Below are positions 17,147 to 27,917 of a stretch of 64,000 nucleotides of DNA, piece after piece. The notes below the pieces were generated by a model. The model did not search any database. It saw only the letters and a list, made by a program, of their open reading frames with translations, and was not told where the DNA came from. How positions within the stretch are numbered: position 1 is the stretch's first letter; the number at the start of each line of letters is the position of its first letter. The DNA is from Xanthomonas sp. CFBP 8443 (GTDB taxonomy: Bacteria; Pseudomonadota; Gammaproteobacteria; Xanthomonadales; Xanthomonadaceae). The stretch is taken from NCBI RefSeq assembly GCF_025666195.1, contig NZ_CP102592.1:496001-560000 (forward strand), in the 5' to 3' direction. The translations under genes were made by a program, and so were the position numbers.

Positions 17147-17644
17147 ATGAAATACGTGGTGCTGGCGCTGGTGTGCGCCTTGGCGGCACCGGCTGCGCTG
17201 GCGCAGTCGGGATATGTGGAGATCGAGCGGCGGCTGAGTGCCGAGCAGTTGCGCGAGGCCGGGCTGACCCCGACCCAGCTGGCCACGCTCAATCGCCTGT
17301 TGCGCGAGGCCGATGCCCGCGACGCGGCGCAGGCCCCGGCGCGGTCCGCGGCGGCGCCGGCGATCGCCGCGGCCGGCGGCGACGGCGCCCCCGAGCAGGG
17401 CATGATGATCGGCCTGGACGACGGCCCGATCAGCGCCCACGTGCAGGGCGAGGTCGCCGGCTGGGCGCCGGGCACCGTGTTCGTGCTCGACAACGGCCAG
17501 CAGTGGAAGGTGCTCAAGGGCAGCATGACCCTGCGCACCGCGTTGGCCTCGCCGGCGATCAAGGTCGTGCCCGGCATCGCCGGGCGCTGGTTCCTGCAGG
17601 TCGACGAAGACCTGCCGAAGGCGCGGGTGTACCGGATCCGCTGA
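17147..17644 (+). CDS. secreted hypothetical protein
   Basis: A 165-residue exported protein. Signal peptide residues 1-20, ending ALAQS. Residues 22-60 form a charged helix ('YVEIERRLSAEQLREAGLTPTQLATLNRLL'), followed by an Ala-rich linker and a beta-rich C-terminal domain with 'GPISAHVQGEVAGWAPGTVFVLDNGQQWKVLKGSM'. The C-terminal part resembles a conserved domain in xanthomonad secreted proteins where the 'FxLDNGQxWxV' motif recurs. The function is not known. The start at 17147 is the only Met that gives a normal signal peptide. Confidence 0.75.
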   Translation: MKYVVLALVCALAAPAALAQSGYVEIERRLSAEQLREAGLTPTQLATLNRLLREADARDAAQAPARSAAAPAIAAAGGDGAPEQGMMIGLDDGPISAHVQGEVAGWAPGTVFVLDNGQQWKVLKGSMTLRTALASPAIKVVPGIAGRWFLQVDEDLPKARVYRIR

Positions 17645-18119
17645 GCGCCGCGCCTCTCGCGTAGCTTGCAGAAGCGGCTTCAATCGCGACCGAGGCAGCG
17701 GCAGGGAAGGCGCCTTCTGCCGCCGACGGGAGCTGATAGCCCGAGGCCGCCTAGAGCCATTTCTACGGCGCATACGGCCGGCCCGCCCCCTGTGGGAGCG
17801 ACTTCAGTCGCGACGAACGAAGCGGCGATCCACACCGGCCTCGGGCAGTGTGGGCACAGAAGTGCCGAAAAAAAATGCACCGCCGGCACGGCGTTTCCAC
17901 CTGGCTTCGGCAATCAATCGCGACCGAGGCGCGGCAGTTGCAAGACATTACCTGCCGAAGATGGCCGCGTTGGTGGTACGATGCTGACAGTCGGTCGCCG
18001 CGCGATCCGCGGGCGCCGGAGCGCCGAACATGGTCGTGGCTGAAGCCCCGACAGGAAGCAGATCGGCGCCACGCACCATAGCGCCTGTTGCCGCTACGAC
18101 GCGCTTCGCTTCACCGGCC
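17645..18119. other. intergenic region with degenerate REP-like elements
   Basis: A 475-base gap between convergent genes. It holds a degenerate half element near 17666-17691 (AGAAGCGGCTTCAATCGCGACC) and a good half element at 17790-17822 (CTGTGGGAGCGACTTCAGTC then GCGACGAACGAAGC). No coding frame with a credible start was found. The remaining sequence looks like eroded copies of the same family. Confidence 0.6.
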
Positions 18120-18593
18120 TCACCCCGCGGCACGAATCCGCAGCGTCAGTCCCTTGAGGAAATTGCGCAGCAGCTGGTCGCCGCACAGGCGGAAATTCTT
18201 GTGCTCGGGCTGGCGGAACAGCGCCGACAGTTCCGGCTTGGAGACCGGGAAGCCGGCGTCGGCGAAGATCTGGTGCATGTCCACGTCCTTGAGCTGGAAC
18301 GCCACGCGCAGCTTCTTCAGCACCACGTTGTTGGTGACCCGGGTCTCCACCGGGCGCGCCGGCAGCGTCTCGTCGCGGCCGCGGTAGTGGAACACCAGCC
18401 CGTCGAGGAAGTGCGCCAGGACCGGGTCGCTGCAGGCGACGAAGCCGTCCTCGTCTTCCTTCTTCAGGTAGGCGGGCACTTCGCTCTTGTCGATCGGGAA
18501 GGCGGGGTCGGCGAGGTGGACCGTGTCCACGATCATCTGGTCGCTCAGGTCGAGCATGTAGCGGATGGAGCGCAATACGTCGTTGGCGATCAT
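18120..18593 (-). CDS. DUF1456 family protein (YehS-like)
   Basis: A 157-residue cytosolic protein with two tandem DUF1456 repeats. The first reads 'NDVLRSIRYMLDLSDQMIVD', the second begins 'NNVVLKKLRVAFQLKDVDMHQIF'; each ends with a 'CSDPVLAHFLDGLVFHYRGR' or 'CGDQLLRNFLKGLTLRIRG'-like segment. Length and repeat layout match the E. coli YehS family, which has no established function. Start 18593 fits the family N-terminus (MxxNDVLRxIRYxL). Single gene, divergent from glpR. Confidence 0.9.
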   Translation of the reverse strand: MIANDVLRSIRYMLDLSDQMIVDTVHLADPAFPIDKSEVPAYLKKEDEDGFVACSDPVLAHFLDGLVFHYRGRDETLPARPVETRVTNNVVLKKLRVAFQLKDVDMHQIFADAGFPVSKPELSALFRQPEHKNFRLCGDQLLRNFLKGLTLRIRAAG

Positions 18594-18884
18594 GGCCGGT
18601 CCGGTGCTGCCGGTGGCGTCCGGCGGGGTGCGTAGTCTAGGCCGTGTCATCCGTCGCGAGTAGGCCGCGCCGCCGCCGCGCCTCGTCATGCACGCCGTCG
18701 CGACTGCGCGATGCGTGCCGAAGACCGGTGGCGCGCACGGCGTCCGCACGTTCCCGGGCAGCGTGCGCGACGCGACCTCGGCTTGGTGCGCTGCGCCGTA
18801 CGCGTGCGGCGATCAGGGTCAGGCCTGCGGCGTCGCCGCCCCACCAGCGTTTGCATCCGCGCGCGCATGCGCCATCATCGGCGC

Positions 18885-19739
18885 ATGGACAATACGACTC
18901 CCAAGCCGAGCGCGGTGCCCGCGCTCAATCCGCGCCAGGAACAGCTGGTGGCGCTGGTGCGGCAGCAGGGCTATGCCGAGGTGGACGGGCTGGCCACGCG
19001 CTTCGAGGTGACCCCGCAGACCATTCGCCGCGACCTGGCGCTGCTGTGCGAGGCCGGCGTGCTGCGCCGCTACCACGGCGGCGTCAGCCTGCCCTCGAGC
19101 GTGGAGAACCTGGCCTACACCGCGCGCAAGACGCTGCAGGCGCAGGAAAAGCGGCGCATCGCCACGCTGCTGGCGCAGCACATTCCCGACGACGCCTCGC
19201 TGTTCATCAACATCGGCACCACCAACGAGGACGTGGCGCGCGCGCTGATGGGGCACAGCGGGCTGCGGGTGATCACCAACAACCTCAACGTGGCGGTGAT
19301 GATGAGCGCCAACCCGAGCTTCGAGGTGATGGTCGCCGGCGGGCGCGTGCGCGGCCGCGACCAGGGCGTCACCGGCGAGGCCACGATCGAGCTGATCCGC
19401 CAGTTCAAGGTGGATTTCGGCGTGATCGGCATCTCCGGCATCGATCCGGACGGCACCTTGCTGGATTTCGATTTCCACGAGGTGCGGGTGGCGCAGGCCA
19501 TCATCGAGCACTCGCGGCAGGTGTTCCTGGCCGCCGACCACAGCAAGCTCGGGCGCAACGCGATGGTCCGGCTGGGCTCGATCGCGCGGGTCCAGGCGTG
19601 GTTCACCGATCGCGCGCCCCCGCCGGAACTGGCTGCGGTGCTGGCCGAGGCCGGCACCCGCGTGTTCGTCGCCGACAGCGACGACGCAGGTGCGGATGCA
19701 GCGGAGGCGGTGGCCGCGGGCCAGGGCGCTGCGGACTGA
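18885..19739 (+). CDS. glpR: DeoR-family transcriptional regulator, glycerol-3-phosphate repressor
   Basis: A 284-residue DeoR-family repressor. The N-terminal helix-turn-helix lies at about residues 14-70, with the family recognition segment VTPQTIRRDLALLCEAG. The effector domain carries 'LFINIGTTNEDVARAL', 'VITNNLNVAVMM', 'VMVAGGRVRGRDQGVTGE' and 'VDFGVIGISGIDPDGTLLDFD', which closely follow E. coli GlpR. The family binds glycerol 3-phosphate and then releases operators of glp genes. It precedes glpD by 335 bases that contain candidate operators, and all four glp genes run in the same direction. Confidence 0.9.
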   Translation: MDNTTPKPSAVPALNPRQEQLVALVRQQGYAEVDGLATRFEVTPQTIRRDLALLCEAGVLRRYHGGVSLPSSVENLAYTARKTLQAQEKRRIATLLAQHIPDDASLFINIGTTNEDVARALMGHSGLRVITNNLNVAVMMSANPSFEVMVAGGRVRGRDQGVTGEATIELIRQFKVDFGVIGISGIDPDGTLLDFDFHEVRVAQAIIEHSRQVFLAADHSKLGRNAMVRLGSIARVQAWFTDRAPPPELAAVLAEAGTRVFVADSDDAGADAAEAVAAGQGAAD

Positions 19740-19830
19740 GTGCCTGCGCGGTAAGCAAGAAGCGGTCGCGCCGTGAGCCGATCCGGAAGCCAGCCAACTA
19801 CGCTGCGTATGCTGCGAGCTGTTATGTGTA

Positions 19831-19857
19831 CGTTTATGTTCGTATTATTTCGTTATT
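19831..19857. promoter_or_regulatory. candidate GlpR operator, distal
   Basis: The stretch contains TATGTTCG (19835-19842) followed by a second TTCG-containing arm. TATGTTCG is the half-site seen in enterobacterial GlpR operators. It is AT-rich against a very GC-rich background and lies in the glpR-glpD gap. Confidence 0.45.
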
Positions 19858-19980
19858 GTGACGTTAAAGCGTGCTGGCTGTCGCCGCAGATCGCGGCCAT
19901 GGCGCCTGCAGCGCCTTGAATTTCCTTTGCTGGACGGCAGACTTCGGCCGCGTTCGCCCACGCTGCGCTGCACTGCAGCG

Positions 19981-20018
19981 TGATATGTTCGGAAATGTTC
20001 GTTTACGATCTTTTCGTC
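19981..20018. promoter_or_regulatory. candidate GlpR operator(s), proximal to glpD
   Basis: TATGTTCG at 19984-19991 is followed by a second ATGTTCG at 19994-20000 and by TACGATC and TTTTCG, giving two or more GlpR-like half-sites in 38 bases. The site is 57-94 bases upstream of the glpD start. Confidence 0.5.
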
Positions 20019-20074
20019 CTTCGGCGCCGGCCTAGCGCTTGCCGGCCCGGGACACGAGCTTCCGGAGTCAGGCA

Positions 20075-21586
20075 ATGAGCGAGATCTACGATGTGCTGGT
20101 GGTCGGTGGCGGCATCAACGGGGTGGGCATCGCCCGCGACGCGGTGGGCCGCGGCTTGTCGGTGTGCCTGTGCGAACGCGACGACCTGGCCTCGCACACC
20201 TCCAGCGCCAGCACCAAGCTGATCCACGGCGGGCTGCGCTACCTGGAGCAGTACGAGTTCGCCCTGGTCGGCAAGGCGCTGGCCGAGCGCGAGGTGCTGC
20301 TGCGCCTGGCCCCGCACATCATCTGGCCGCTGCGCTTCCTGCTGCCGCACCAGCCGCACCTGCGCCCGGCGTGGATGATCCGCACCGGCCTGTTCCTGTA
20401 CGACCATCTCGGCCGCGGCCGCCGCACCCTTCCTGGCTCCAAGCGCATGGCGCTGCGCTCGGACCCGGTCGGCGCGCCGTTGCGCGAAGAATTCCGCACC
20501 GGCTTCGTCTATTCCGATGCCTGGGTGCAGGACGCGCGGCTGGTGGCGCTCAATGCGATGGATGCGGCGCAGCGCGGCGCCAGGATCCTGACCCGCACCG
20601 GCTGCGTCTCCGCGCGCCGCGCCGACGGCCTGTGGCAGGTGGCGCTGCAGCACGCCGACGGCCGCCGCCAGGACGTGCAGGCGCGCGCGCTGGTCAATGC
20701 CGCAGGACCGTGGGCGGTGCAGTTCCTGGACGACGTGGCCAAGGTCGGGCACGACCACGCGCTGCGCCTGGTCAAGGGCAGCCATATCGTGGTGCCGCGG
20801 CTGTTCGAACACGACCACGCCTACATCTTCCAGCAGCCGGACCGGCGCATCGTGTTCGCGATCCCCTACGAGCACGACTTCACCCTGATCGGCACCACCG
20901 ACGTGGACTACCGCGCCGATCCGTCCGCACCGAAGATCGATGCCGAGGAAACGCGTTACCTGTGCGACGCCGCCAACCGCTACTTCCTCAAGCAGATCGC
21001 GCCCAGCGATGTGGTGTGGAGCTACAGCGGCGTGCGCCCGCTGCTCGAAGACGAAGAGGACAACGCCGCCGAAGTCACCCGCGACTACCTGCTGGAACTG
21101 GACGCGGACCACGGCGCGGCGCTGCTCAACGTGTTCGGCGGCAAGCTCACCACCTACCGCAAGCTGGCCGAGGAAGCGGTGGACCGGCTGGTCGCGCACG
21201 CCGGGCGCAAGGCGCCGGCGTGGACCGCGCGCGGCGCGCCGCTGCCCGGCGGCGAACGCCGCGACATCCGCGCCTTGGCGCAGGAACTGCGCGCGGCGCG
21301 GCCGTGGCTGGCCGAGACCACCGCCGCGCGGCTGGCGCGCAACTACGGCACCCGCGCCGAACTGCTGCTGGGCGCGGCCACTTCGCTGCAGCAACTGGGC
21401 GAACACTTCGGCGCCGACCTGTACCAGGCGGAAGTGGACTACCTGCGCGAACACGAATGGGTGACCCAGGCCGACGACCTGCTGTGGCGCCGCAGCAAGC
21501 TCGGCCTGCGCATCGACGCGGCCGGCCGCCAGCGCCTGGCCGACTATCTGCAACGGGCGCCGGCCACGGCCGCCGCGCCCGCATGA
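20075..21586 (+). CDS. glpD: aerobic glycerol-3-phosphate dehydrogenase
   Basis: A 503-residue membrane-associated flavoprotein that oxidises glycerol 3-phosphate to dihydroxyacetone phosphate and passes electrons to ubiquinone. FAD-binding VVGGGINGVGIARDAVGRG lies at residues 9-27. The family segment 'SSASTKLIHGGLRYLEQYEF' (49-68), 'GPWAVQFLDDV', 'LVKGSHIVVPRLF', 'FAIPYEHDFTLIGTTDVDY' and 'YSGVRPLL' are all present, and the C-terminal cap domain starts near residue 390. Length matches E. coli GlpD. Upstream lie candidate GlpR operators; downstream glpF and glpK complete the pathway. Confidence 0.95.
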   Translation: MSEIYDVLVVGGGINGVGIARDAVGRGLSVCLCERDDLASHTSSASTKLIHGGLRYLEQYEFALVGKALAEREVLLRLAPHIIWPLRFLLPHQPHLRPAWMIRTGLFLYDHLGRGRRTLPGSKRMALRSDPVGAPLREEFRTGFVYSDAWVQDARLVALNAMDAAQRGARILTRTGCVSARRADGLWQVALQHADGRRQDVQARALVNAAGPWAVQFLDDVAKVGHDHALRLVKGSHIVVPRLFEHDHAYIFQQPDRRIVFAIPYEHDFTLIGTTDVDYRADPSAPKIDAEETRYLCDAANRYFLKQIAPSDVVWSYSGVRPLLEDEEDNAAEVTRDYLLELDADHGAALLNVFGGKLTTYRKLAEEAVDRLVAHAGRKAPAWTARGAPLPGGERRDIRALAQELRAARPWLAETTAARLARNYGTRAELLLGAATSLQQLGEHFGADLYQAEVDYLREHEWVTQADDLLWRRSKLGLRIDAAGRQRLADYLQRAPATAAAPA

Positions 21587-21703
21587 GGCAAGCAGCGCGG
21601 TTGGCGTGCCCGTCGTGGGCGCCGGCCGCGCTGCGCAATCGCCGCGCGCATCGGCATCCGCCGCTGCGCGCGAACCTGGAAACGACCGTGGAGGGTGGCA
21701 GGC

Positions 21704-21766
21704 ATGAAGACGACGAGCGGCATGATCGGCAAGACGGCAGCAGCAGCGCGGGAGCCGCGCGCATGA
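21704..21766 (+). CDS. possible 20-codon leader ORF overlapping glpF
   Basis: An ATG at 21704 follows a GGAGGGTGG ribosome-site-like run and opens a 20-codon frame (MKTTSGMIGK...REPRA). Its TGA at 21764-21766 overlaps the glpF ATG (21763) as ATGA. The purine-rich site is much stronger than anything directly before the glpF start, so ribosomes may load here and re-initiate at glpF. It could also be a chance frame. Confidence 0.35.
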   Translation: MKTTSGMIGKTAAAAREPRA

Positions 21767-22581
21767 ACCGGCAACTGCTGGGCGAACTGATTTCCGAGGC
21801 GGTGGCGATGGTGATCATCATCGCCTTCGGCTGTTCGGTGGCGTGCATGTACGTGCTGTACGACCCCAGTCCCTACCAGAACGCCTATTGGGGCGTGTGC
21901 ATCGCCTGGGGCCTGGCGGTGACGATCGCGATCTACGCCACCGGCTCGGTCTCCGGCACCCACGCCAACCCGGCGGTGACGCTGGCATTGGCCGTGTTCC
22001 GCGGGTTCTCGTGGAAGAAGGTGCTGCCGTACTGGGCGGCGCAGGTGATCGGCGCGTTCCTCGGCGCGGGCATCGTCTACCTGCTGTTCGCGCCGGTGAT
22101 CGACCACTACAACCAGGCCCATCAGCTGACCCGCGAGGCGGGCGGCGCGGCCGGCGTGTTCTTCACCGCACCGGGCCTGGCGATCACGCCGATGCATGCG
22201 TTGCGCGACCAGGTGATCCTGACCGCGTTCCTGATCTTCGGCATCTTCGCCATCACCGAGCGCTACAACGAGGCCGCGCCCACCGCCAATTCCGGCGCGC
22301 TGATGATCGGCCTGCTGGTGGCGACGATCGGCGCTTCGATGGGCTATTTGGAAGCGTGGGCGATCAATCCGGCGCGCGATTTCGGGCCGCGCCTGTTCGC
22401 CTACTTCGCCGGCTGGGGCTCTTCGGCGCTGCCGTCGGCCAACAGCTACTGGTGGATCCCGATCGTCGGCCCGCTGATCGGAGGCGTGGTCGGCGGCGCG
22501 GCCTACCAATGGTTGATCTATCCGTTCCTGCCGGCGCGGGTCAAAGCGCTGGAGGAAGAAGCGGCAGCGCGCCAGGCCTGA
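21763..22581 (+). CDS. glpF: glycerol uptake facilitator, MIP/aquaporin family
   Basis: A 272-residue aquaglyceroporin with six transmembrane helices and two half-helices. The two signature motifs are present as NPA in '[14 protein letters not shown]' (about residues 67-80) and [10 protein letters not shown] (about 205-214), the latter with the Asp that is typical of glycerol-permeable members. It lets glycerol diffuse across the inner membrane so that GlpK can trap it. No strong ribosome site precedes the ATG; a small ORF at 21704 overlaps it and may drive translation. It sits between glpD and glpK on the same strand. Confidence 0.93.
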   Translation: MNRQLLGELISEAVAMVIIIAFGCSVACMYVLYDPSPYQNAYWGVCIAWGLAVTIAIYATGSVSGTHANPAVTLALAVFRGFSWKKVLPYWAAQVIGAFLGAGIVYLLFAPVIDHYNQAHQLTREAGGAAGVFFTAPGLAITPMHALRDQVILTAFLIFGIFAITERYNEAAPTANSGALMIGLLVATIGASMGYLEAWAINPARDFGPRLFAYFAGWGSSALPSANSYWWIPIVGPLIGGVVGGAAYQWLIYPFLPARVKALEEEAAARQA

Positions 22582-24177
<1,596 letters not shown>

Positions 24178-24200
24178 GCAGCGAGGCGTCGCGCTGCTCC

Positions 24201-24273
24201 CTGTAGGAGCGGCTTCAGCCGCGACCGGGGCCTTACCGATAAGGCCCGGTCGCGGCTGAAGCCGCTCCTACAG
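24201..24273. repeat. paired REP-like palindrome after glpK
   Basis: CTGTAGGAGCGGCTTCAGCC and its mirror GGCTGAAGCCGCTCCTACAG face each other, with CTTACCGATAAG in the middle. It sits between the convergent glpK and Pro-rich protein genes and is the likely 3' boundary of both transcripts. Confidence 0.85.
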
Positions 24274-24296
24274 GGTTTCCAGATTTCGGGACGGCG

Positions 24297-24515
24297 CTAG
24301 ACGTACTGCGTCGGCCCGCGCGGCCCCGGCACCGGGGCGGCGACATCGCCGACCGGATCGCTGATCGGCGGGATGGTCGGATCGATCGGCTGGTCCGGGA
24401 TCGGATCCACCGGCCGGTCGGGCGTCGGATCCACCCCCGGATTCGGGACCTGGCCCGGCACCTCGTTCGGCGGCTGCTGCGGATCCTGGCCGGGATTGGG
24501 ATTGTGCATCTGCAT
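24297..24515 (-). CDS. small proline-rich protein
   Basis: A 72-residue protein rich in Pro, Asp and Asn with short DPxPDxP-type repeats ('VDPTPDRPVDPIPDQPIDP'). No signal peptide or membrane span. Start at 24515 (MQMHNPN) or 24509. Comparable short Pro-rich proteins are annotated as hypothetical in xanthomonads. It is likely intrinsically disordered. It lies between glpK and the chemoreceptor gene; no function is inferred. Confidence 0.55.
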   Translation of the reverse strand: MQMHNPNPGQDPQQPPNEVPGQVPNPGVDPTPDRPVDPIPDQPIDPTIPPISDPVGDVAAPVPGPRGPTQYV

Positions 24516-24666
24516 GTGCGTCTCTGTGCATCGGATCGAGGACGCACGGTGCGCGCCGCGGCCGACGCAGCACGTGAAGCCAGCGGCAAGGGCGGATGAA
24601 GAGTGCCCGTACAGCACGCAGCCAGGAGCCACCGGCCCAGCGATAAGCCTCGCGCTGCGCTGCGCG

Positions 24667-26790
24667 TTACGCCGCTGCGGCCAGCGCCGGATTGCGCGCG
24701 CCGGTGCGGAACACCGTCACCGCCGCACTCAGGCCATTGGCCTGCTCTTCCATCGCGCGTGCGGCGGCGGTGGCTTCCTCGACCAGCGCGGCGTTCTGCT
24801 GGGTGGCTTCGTCCATCTGGGTGATGGTCTGGTTGACCTGTTCGATGCCGGCCGACTGTTCCTGCGAGGCGGCGGAGATCTCGGCCATGATGTCGGTGAC
24901 CCGCTGTACCGACGACACGACGTCCTGCATGGTCGCGCCGGCCTGGCGCACCAGCGCCGAACCGTCGGCGACCTGCCCGACCGATGCCTCGATCAGGCCC
25001 TTGATCTCCTTGGCCGCGCTGGCCGAGCGCTGCGCGAGCGTGCGCACCTCGCTGGCGACCACCGCGAAGCCGCGGCCCTGCTCGCCGGCACGTGCCGCTT
25101 CCACCGCCGCATTGAGCGCCAGGATGTTGGTCTGGAACGCGATGCCGTCGATCACCGAGATGATGTCGGCGATCTTCTTCGACGAGGTCTCGATGCCGTC
25201 CATCGTGCTCACCACCTGGCCGACCACCGTGCCGCCCTGCGCGGCCACCGAGGCCGCGCCGACCGCGAGTTGGTTGGCCTGGCGCGCATGCTCGGCGTTC
25301 TGCTTCACGGTTGAAGTCAGTTCTTCCATCGAGGCGGCGGTTTCTTCCAGGCTGGCCGCCTGCTGCTCGGTACGCCGCGACAGGTCGTCGTTGCCGGCGA
25401 CGATCTCGCTGGCGGCGCTGTCGATGCTCATGGCCGCGGTCTGGATGCGGCCGACGATGTCGGCCAGCCGCTCGGCGGTGGCGTTGGCGTCGTCGCGCAT
25501 GGTCGCGAACACGCCGTTGAATTCGCCGTGCATGCGCGCGGTCAGGTCGCCGGCGGCGATGGATTGCAGCAGCCTGGACAGCGCGTCGAGATTGCTGTCG
25601 GCGGTGGCCATGAGCCGGTTGAGGCCGTCGATCATCGCTCGGAAGTCGTGCTGGTAGCCGGCCGCGTCGCCGCGCCGCGAGAAGTCGCCGGCCGCGGCCG
25701 CTTCCACCAGGGCGCGGATCTCGCCGTTGATCGCGACCAGGTTGCGCTTGGTCGCGTCCATCGCTTCGGTGATCTGCGCCTTCTCGCCGGGCAGGCGCGC
25801 CATGTCCAGCGCCATGTCGCCGATCGCGTAGCGCTGCATCGTCTCCAGCATCTGCTGGATCAGTTGCACCTGTGCGCCGATCAGGCCGTTGGTGTCCTCC
25901 ACCATGCGCCCGTACGCGCCGGGGAAGGCGTCGGCCGTCATCCGGTAGCTGAGCTGCCCGGCCTCGTGGCGCTGCGCCATCTCCGCCTGCGCGGAAGACA
26001 CCGAGGTCAGCGTGTCGACCACCTGGCCCATCGCCTGGCCGAGCATGCCGATCTCGTCGCGGTTGCGCACCTGCAGCGTGGTGACCAGGTCGCCCGCGGC
26101 GACCGAGCGCGCGGTGCGTGCCACCGCCTCGATCGGGCGCACCACCGAGCGTCGGATCCACCAGCCCACCACCAGCACCAGCGCGAACGCGGCGGCCACG
26201 GTCAGCGCCGCCGAGTACACCAGGCTGCGCCGTGCGTTCTCGGAATTGCGCTGTACCGCCGCATTCGCCAGCAGCGTGCTGCGCTCGACCAGCGCCTGCA
26301 AGGTGTCGCTGGGCTTGCGGTCCAGGCCGCGGACCGCGTCGTCGCCGACGCGGGTGTCGTAGCCGGCCGCGGCGAAGCCCTGCAGCGCGTCGCGGTAGTG
26401 CCGCTCCAGCGCGGCATGCTGCTCGGCGAAATCGCGTGCCAGCGCTGCGGCCTGCGGGTCGGCCAGCGTCGTGGCCAGCGCGTGCGTGGCGCTGGCGACC
26501 TGGCGGCCTTCCTTGTCGAAAGCGGCCAGGTACTTGTTGCGCATGTCCTCGGCATGGCAGCGGATCAGCACGTTCTTCCATTCCTGCACCTGCATCCGGA
26601 AATGGCGGCTGATCTGCTCGCTGGCCGAGGCCTGCGCGACCTCGCGCGGCACGTCGGTGGACAGGTTGAGCCAGGCCGAGCCGAGCCCGGCCAGGGCGCA
26701 CAGCAGGACCACGCCCAGGCCCAGCGCCAGGGCACTCAGCAGCTTGGTCTGCAGGCTGACGAATGCAGTCGGATGGGGGGCGATGCGCAT
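24667..26790 (-). CDS. methyl-accepting chemotaxis protein
   Basis: A 707-residue chemoreceptor. TM1 is at about residues 17-40, a periplasmic helical bundle at 41-190 (with [17 protein letters not shown]), TM2 at about 192-213, then a HAMP domain ('[21 protein letters not shown]') and at least one further HAMP-like repeat. The cytoplasmic signalling domain holds the universally conserved hairpin '[48 protein letters not shown]'. The C-terminus lacks the NWETF-type CheR/CheB tether. The periplasmic domain with Cys/His in RCHAED is similar to Tar-like or nitrate-sensing receptors only in general layout, so the ligand is unknown. Start at 26790 precedes the anchor; the ribosome site is weak. 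Confidence 0.93.
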   Translation of the reverse strand: MRIAPHPTAFVSLQTKLLSALALGLGVVLLCALAGLGSAWLNLSTDVPREVAQASASEQISRHFRMQVQEWKNVLIRCHAEDMRNKYLAAFDKEGRQVASATHALATTLADPQAAALARDFAEQHAALERHYRDALQGFAAAGYDTRVGDDAVRGLDRKPSDTLQALVERSTLLANAAVQRNSENARRSLVYSAALTVAAAFALVLVVGWWIRRSVVRPIEAVARTARSVAAGDLVTTLQVRNRDEIGMLGQAMGQVVDTLTSVSSAQAEMAQRHEAGQLSYRMTADAFPGAYGRMVEDTNGLIGAQVQLIQQMLETMQRYAIGDMALDMARLPGEKAQITEAMDATKRNLVAINGEIRALVEAAAAGDFSRRGDAAGYQHDFRAMIDGLNRLMATADSNLDALSRLLQSIAAGDLTARMHGEFNGVFATMRDDANATAERLADIVGRIQTAAMSIDSAASEIVAGNDDLSRRTEQQAASLEETAASMEELTSTVKQNAEHARQANQLAVGAASVAAQGGTVVGQVVSTMDGIETSSKKIADIISVIDGIAFQTNILALNAAVEAARAGEQGRGFAVVASEVRTLAQRSASAAKEIKGLIEASVGQVADGSALVRQAGATMQDVVSSVQRVTDIMAEISAASQEQSAGIEQVNQTITQMDEATQQNAALVEEATAAARAMEEQANGLSAAVTVFRTGARNPALAAAA

Positions 26791-27003
26791 GGCGGCGGCT
26801 TTGAGGAGAGAGACGTACAGGCGATATCGACGTGTCGGCGCCGTGCTTGAACGGATCGCCCATCGGCACTGGAATGCACGCCGCGACAAAGCGTGATTGC
26901 CTCCCCAGCATCGCCACGCGGTCGCAAAAACCGCACGCCAGGCGTTGACCGCGGCGGCGCGGCTGCGCAGCCTGCTGCGGACACGACAGCACGGGCGCAG
27001 CGC

Positions 27004-27594
27004 ATGGCACGTCGGTTTCCCTGGAGTTGGTTGGCGTTGCTCGCCGCCTGCGCGCTGGTGGCGGTGCTGGCCTGGCAGAACCGCACGCTGCGCGAAGAGC
27101 GGCGCTGGTTCGTGACCCGCACCACCGAGCCGTACCTGGGCATGTACGTGCCGCAGATCGCGGCGACCGCGCTGGACGGCGCGCCGCTGACCCTGGGCGT
27201 GCCGGCGGCGGACTACCAGGTGCTGTTCTTCTTCACCACCACCTGCCCGTACTGCAAGCGCTCGGCGCCCAGCGTGGTGCAGGCGGCGCAGCGCCTGGCC
27301 GAGCAGGGCGGGGGGCGCGTGCAGCTGCTGGGCGTGTGCCATTGCAGTGCGGAACAGGCGCGCCGCTATGCCGCCGAACACCGCTTCGCGTTCCCGGTGA
27401 CCACGCTCACCGATCGCCGCGCGCTGATGCTGTTCCGCGCGCGCAACGTGCCGCTGATGCTGGCGCTGGATCGCGATGGCCGGGTGCGCTACGCGCGCGT
27501 CGGCGCCTTCGATACCACGGAGCGGGTGCAGGACCTGGTGGCTGCAATGCGACGCACGGAAGTGCCGGCGGCTTTGGCAACTGTCGAGGAGTGA
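27004..27594 (+). CDS. membrane-anchored thioredoxin-like (TlpA/DsbE-type) protein
   Basis: A 196-residue protein. Residues 7-25 form an N-terminal signal anchor; the rest faces the periplasm. The thioredoxin fold has '[18 protein letters not shown]' with active-site Cys81-Pro-Tyr-Cys84, and further cysteines at 112 and 114 (GVCHCS). The cis-Pro segment reads [19 protein letters not shown] centre is more like disulfide-exchange proteins than the CGPC of cytosolic thioredoxin. The stop codon overlaps the ribosome site of the next gene and only 4 bases separate them, so it is translationally linked to a small six-cysteine peptide. This suggests that it acts on that peptide's disulfides. Confidence 0.78.
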   Translation: MARRFPWSWLALLAACALVAVLAWQNRTLREERRWFVTRTTEPYLGMYVPQIAATALDGAPLTLGVPAADYQVLFFFTTTCPYCKRSAPSVVQAAQRLAEQGGGRVQLLGVCHCSAEQARRYAAEHRFAFPVTTLTDRRALMLFRARNVPLMLALDRDGRVRYARVGAFDTTERVQDLVAAMRRTEVPAALATVEE

Positions 27595-27598
27595 ACTC

Positions 27599-27814
27599 AT
27601 GAAACAGCGTTGGACAGCGTTGCGTAACGGGATGGTCGCGGCCGTGTTCCTGGCCAGCATGGGCTTCGGCGCGATGCAGGCGACCGCGGGCGACGGGATC
27701 GAGAAGGATGCCTCGTGTAGCGCCTGGCAATGCGCGCAGGAGTGCGCGCCGTTCGGCGGCGAACTAGGACCGGGCGGCCCCGGCAAGCCGCTGACCTGCT
27801 ACTGCTGCGGTTGA
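27599..27814 (+). CDS. small exported six-cysteine peptide
   Basis: A 71-residue protein. Residues 1-30 form a signal peptide (basic start, hydrophobic core, cleavage near ATAG). The mature part of about 40 residues has six cysteines (C40, C45, C49, C67, C69, C70) with a Gly/Pro-rich loop between the two clusters ([12 protein letters not shown]). A GAGGAG ribosome site overlaps the stop of the preceding thioredoxin-like gene. I do not recognise a family. The pairing with a thiol-disulfide protein suggests a disulfide-bonded or metal-binding secreted peptide; a modified peptide or toxin is possible but unproven. Confidence 0.68.
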   Translation: MKQRWTALRNGMVAAVFLASMGFGAMQATAGDGIEKDASCSAWQCAQECAPFGGELGPGGPGKPLTCYCCG

Positions 27815-27917
27815 GCCGGCGCCGGAGCCGGCAGCGGCCGGCTCCGGCTTGGGCGTGTGCCGCCGCGCCCCGCGTCAGGCTGGTGGCATGGCGGGGACTG
27901 CGGCATGCTGGCGCGGC

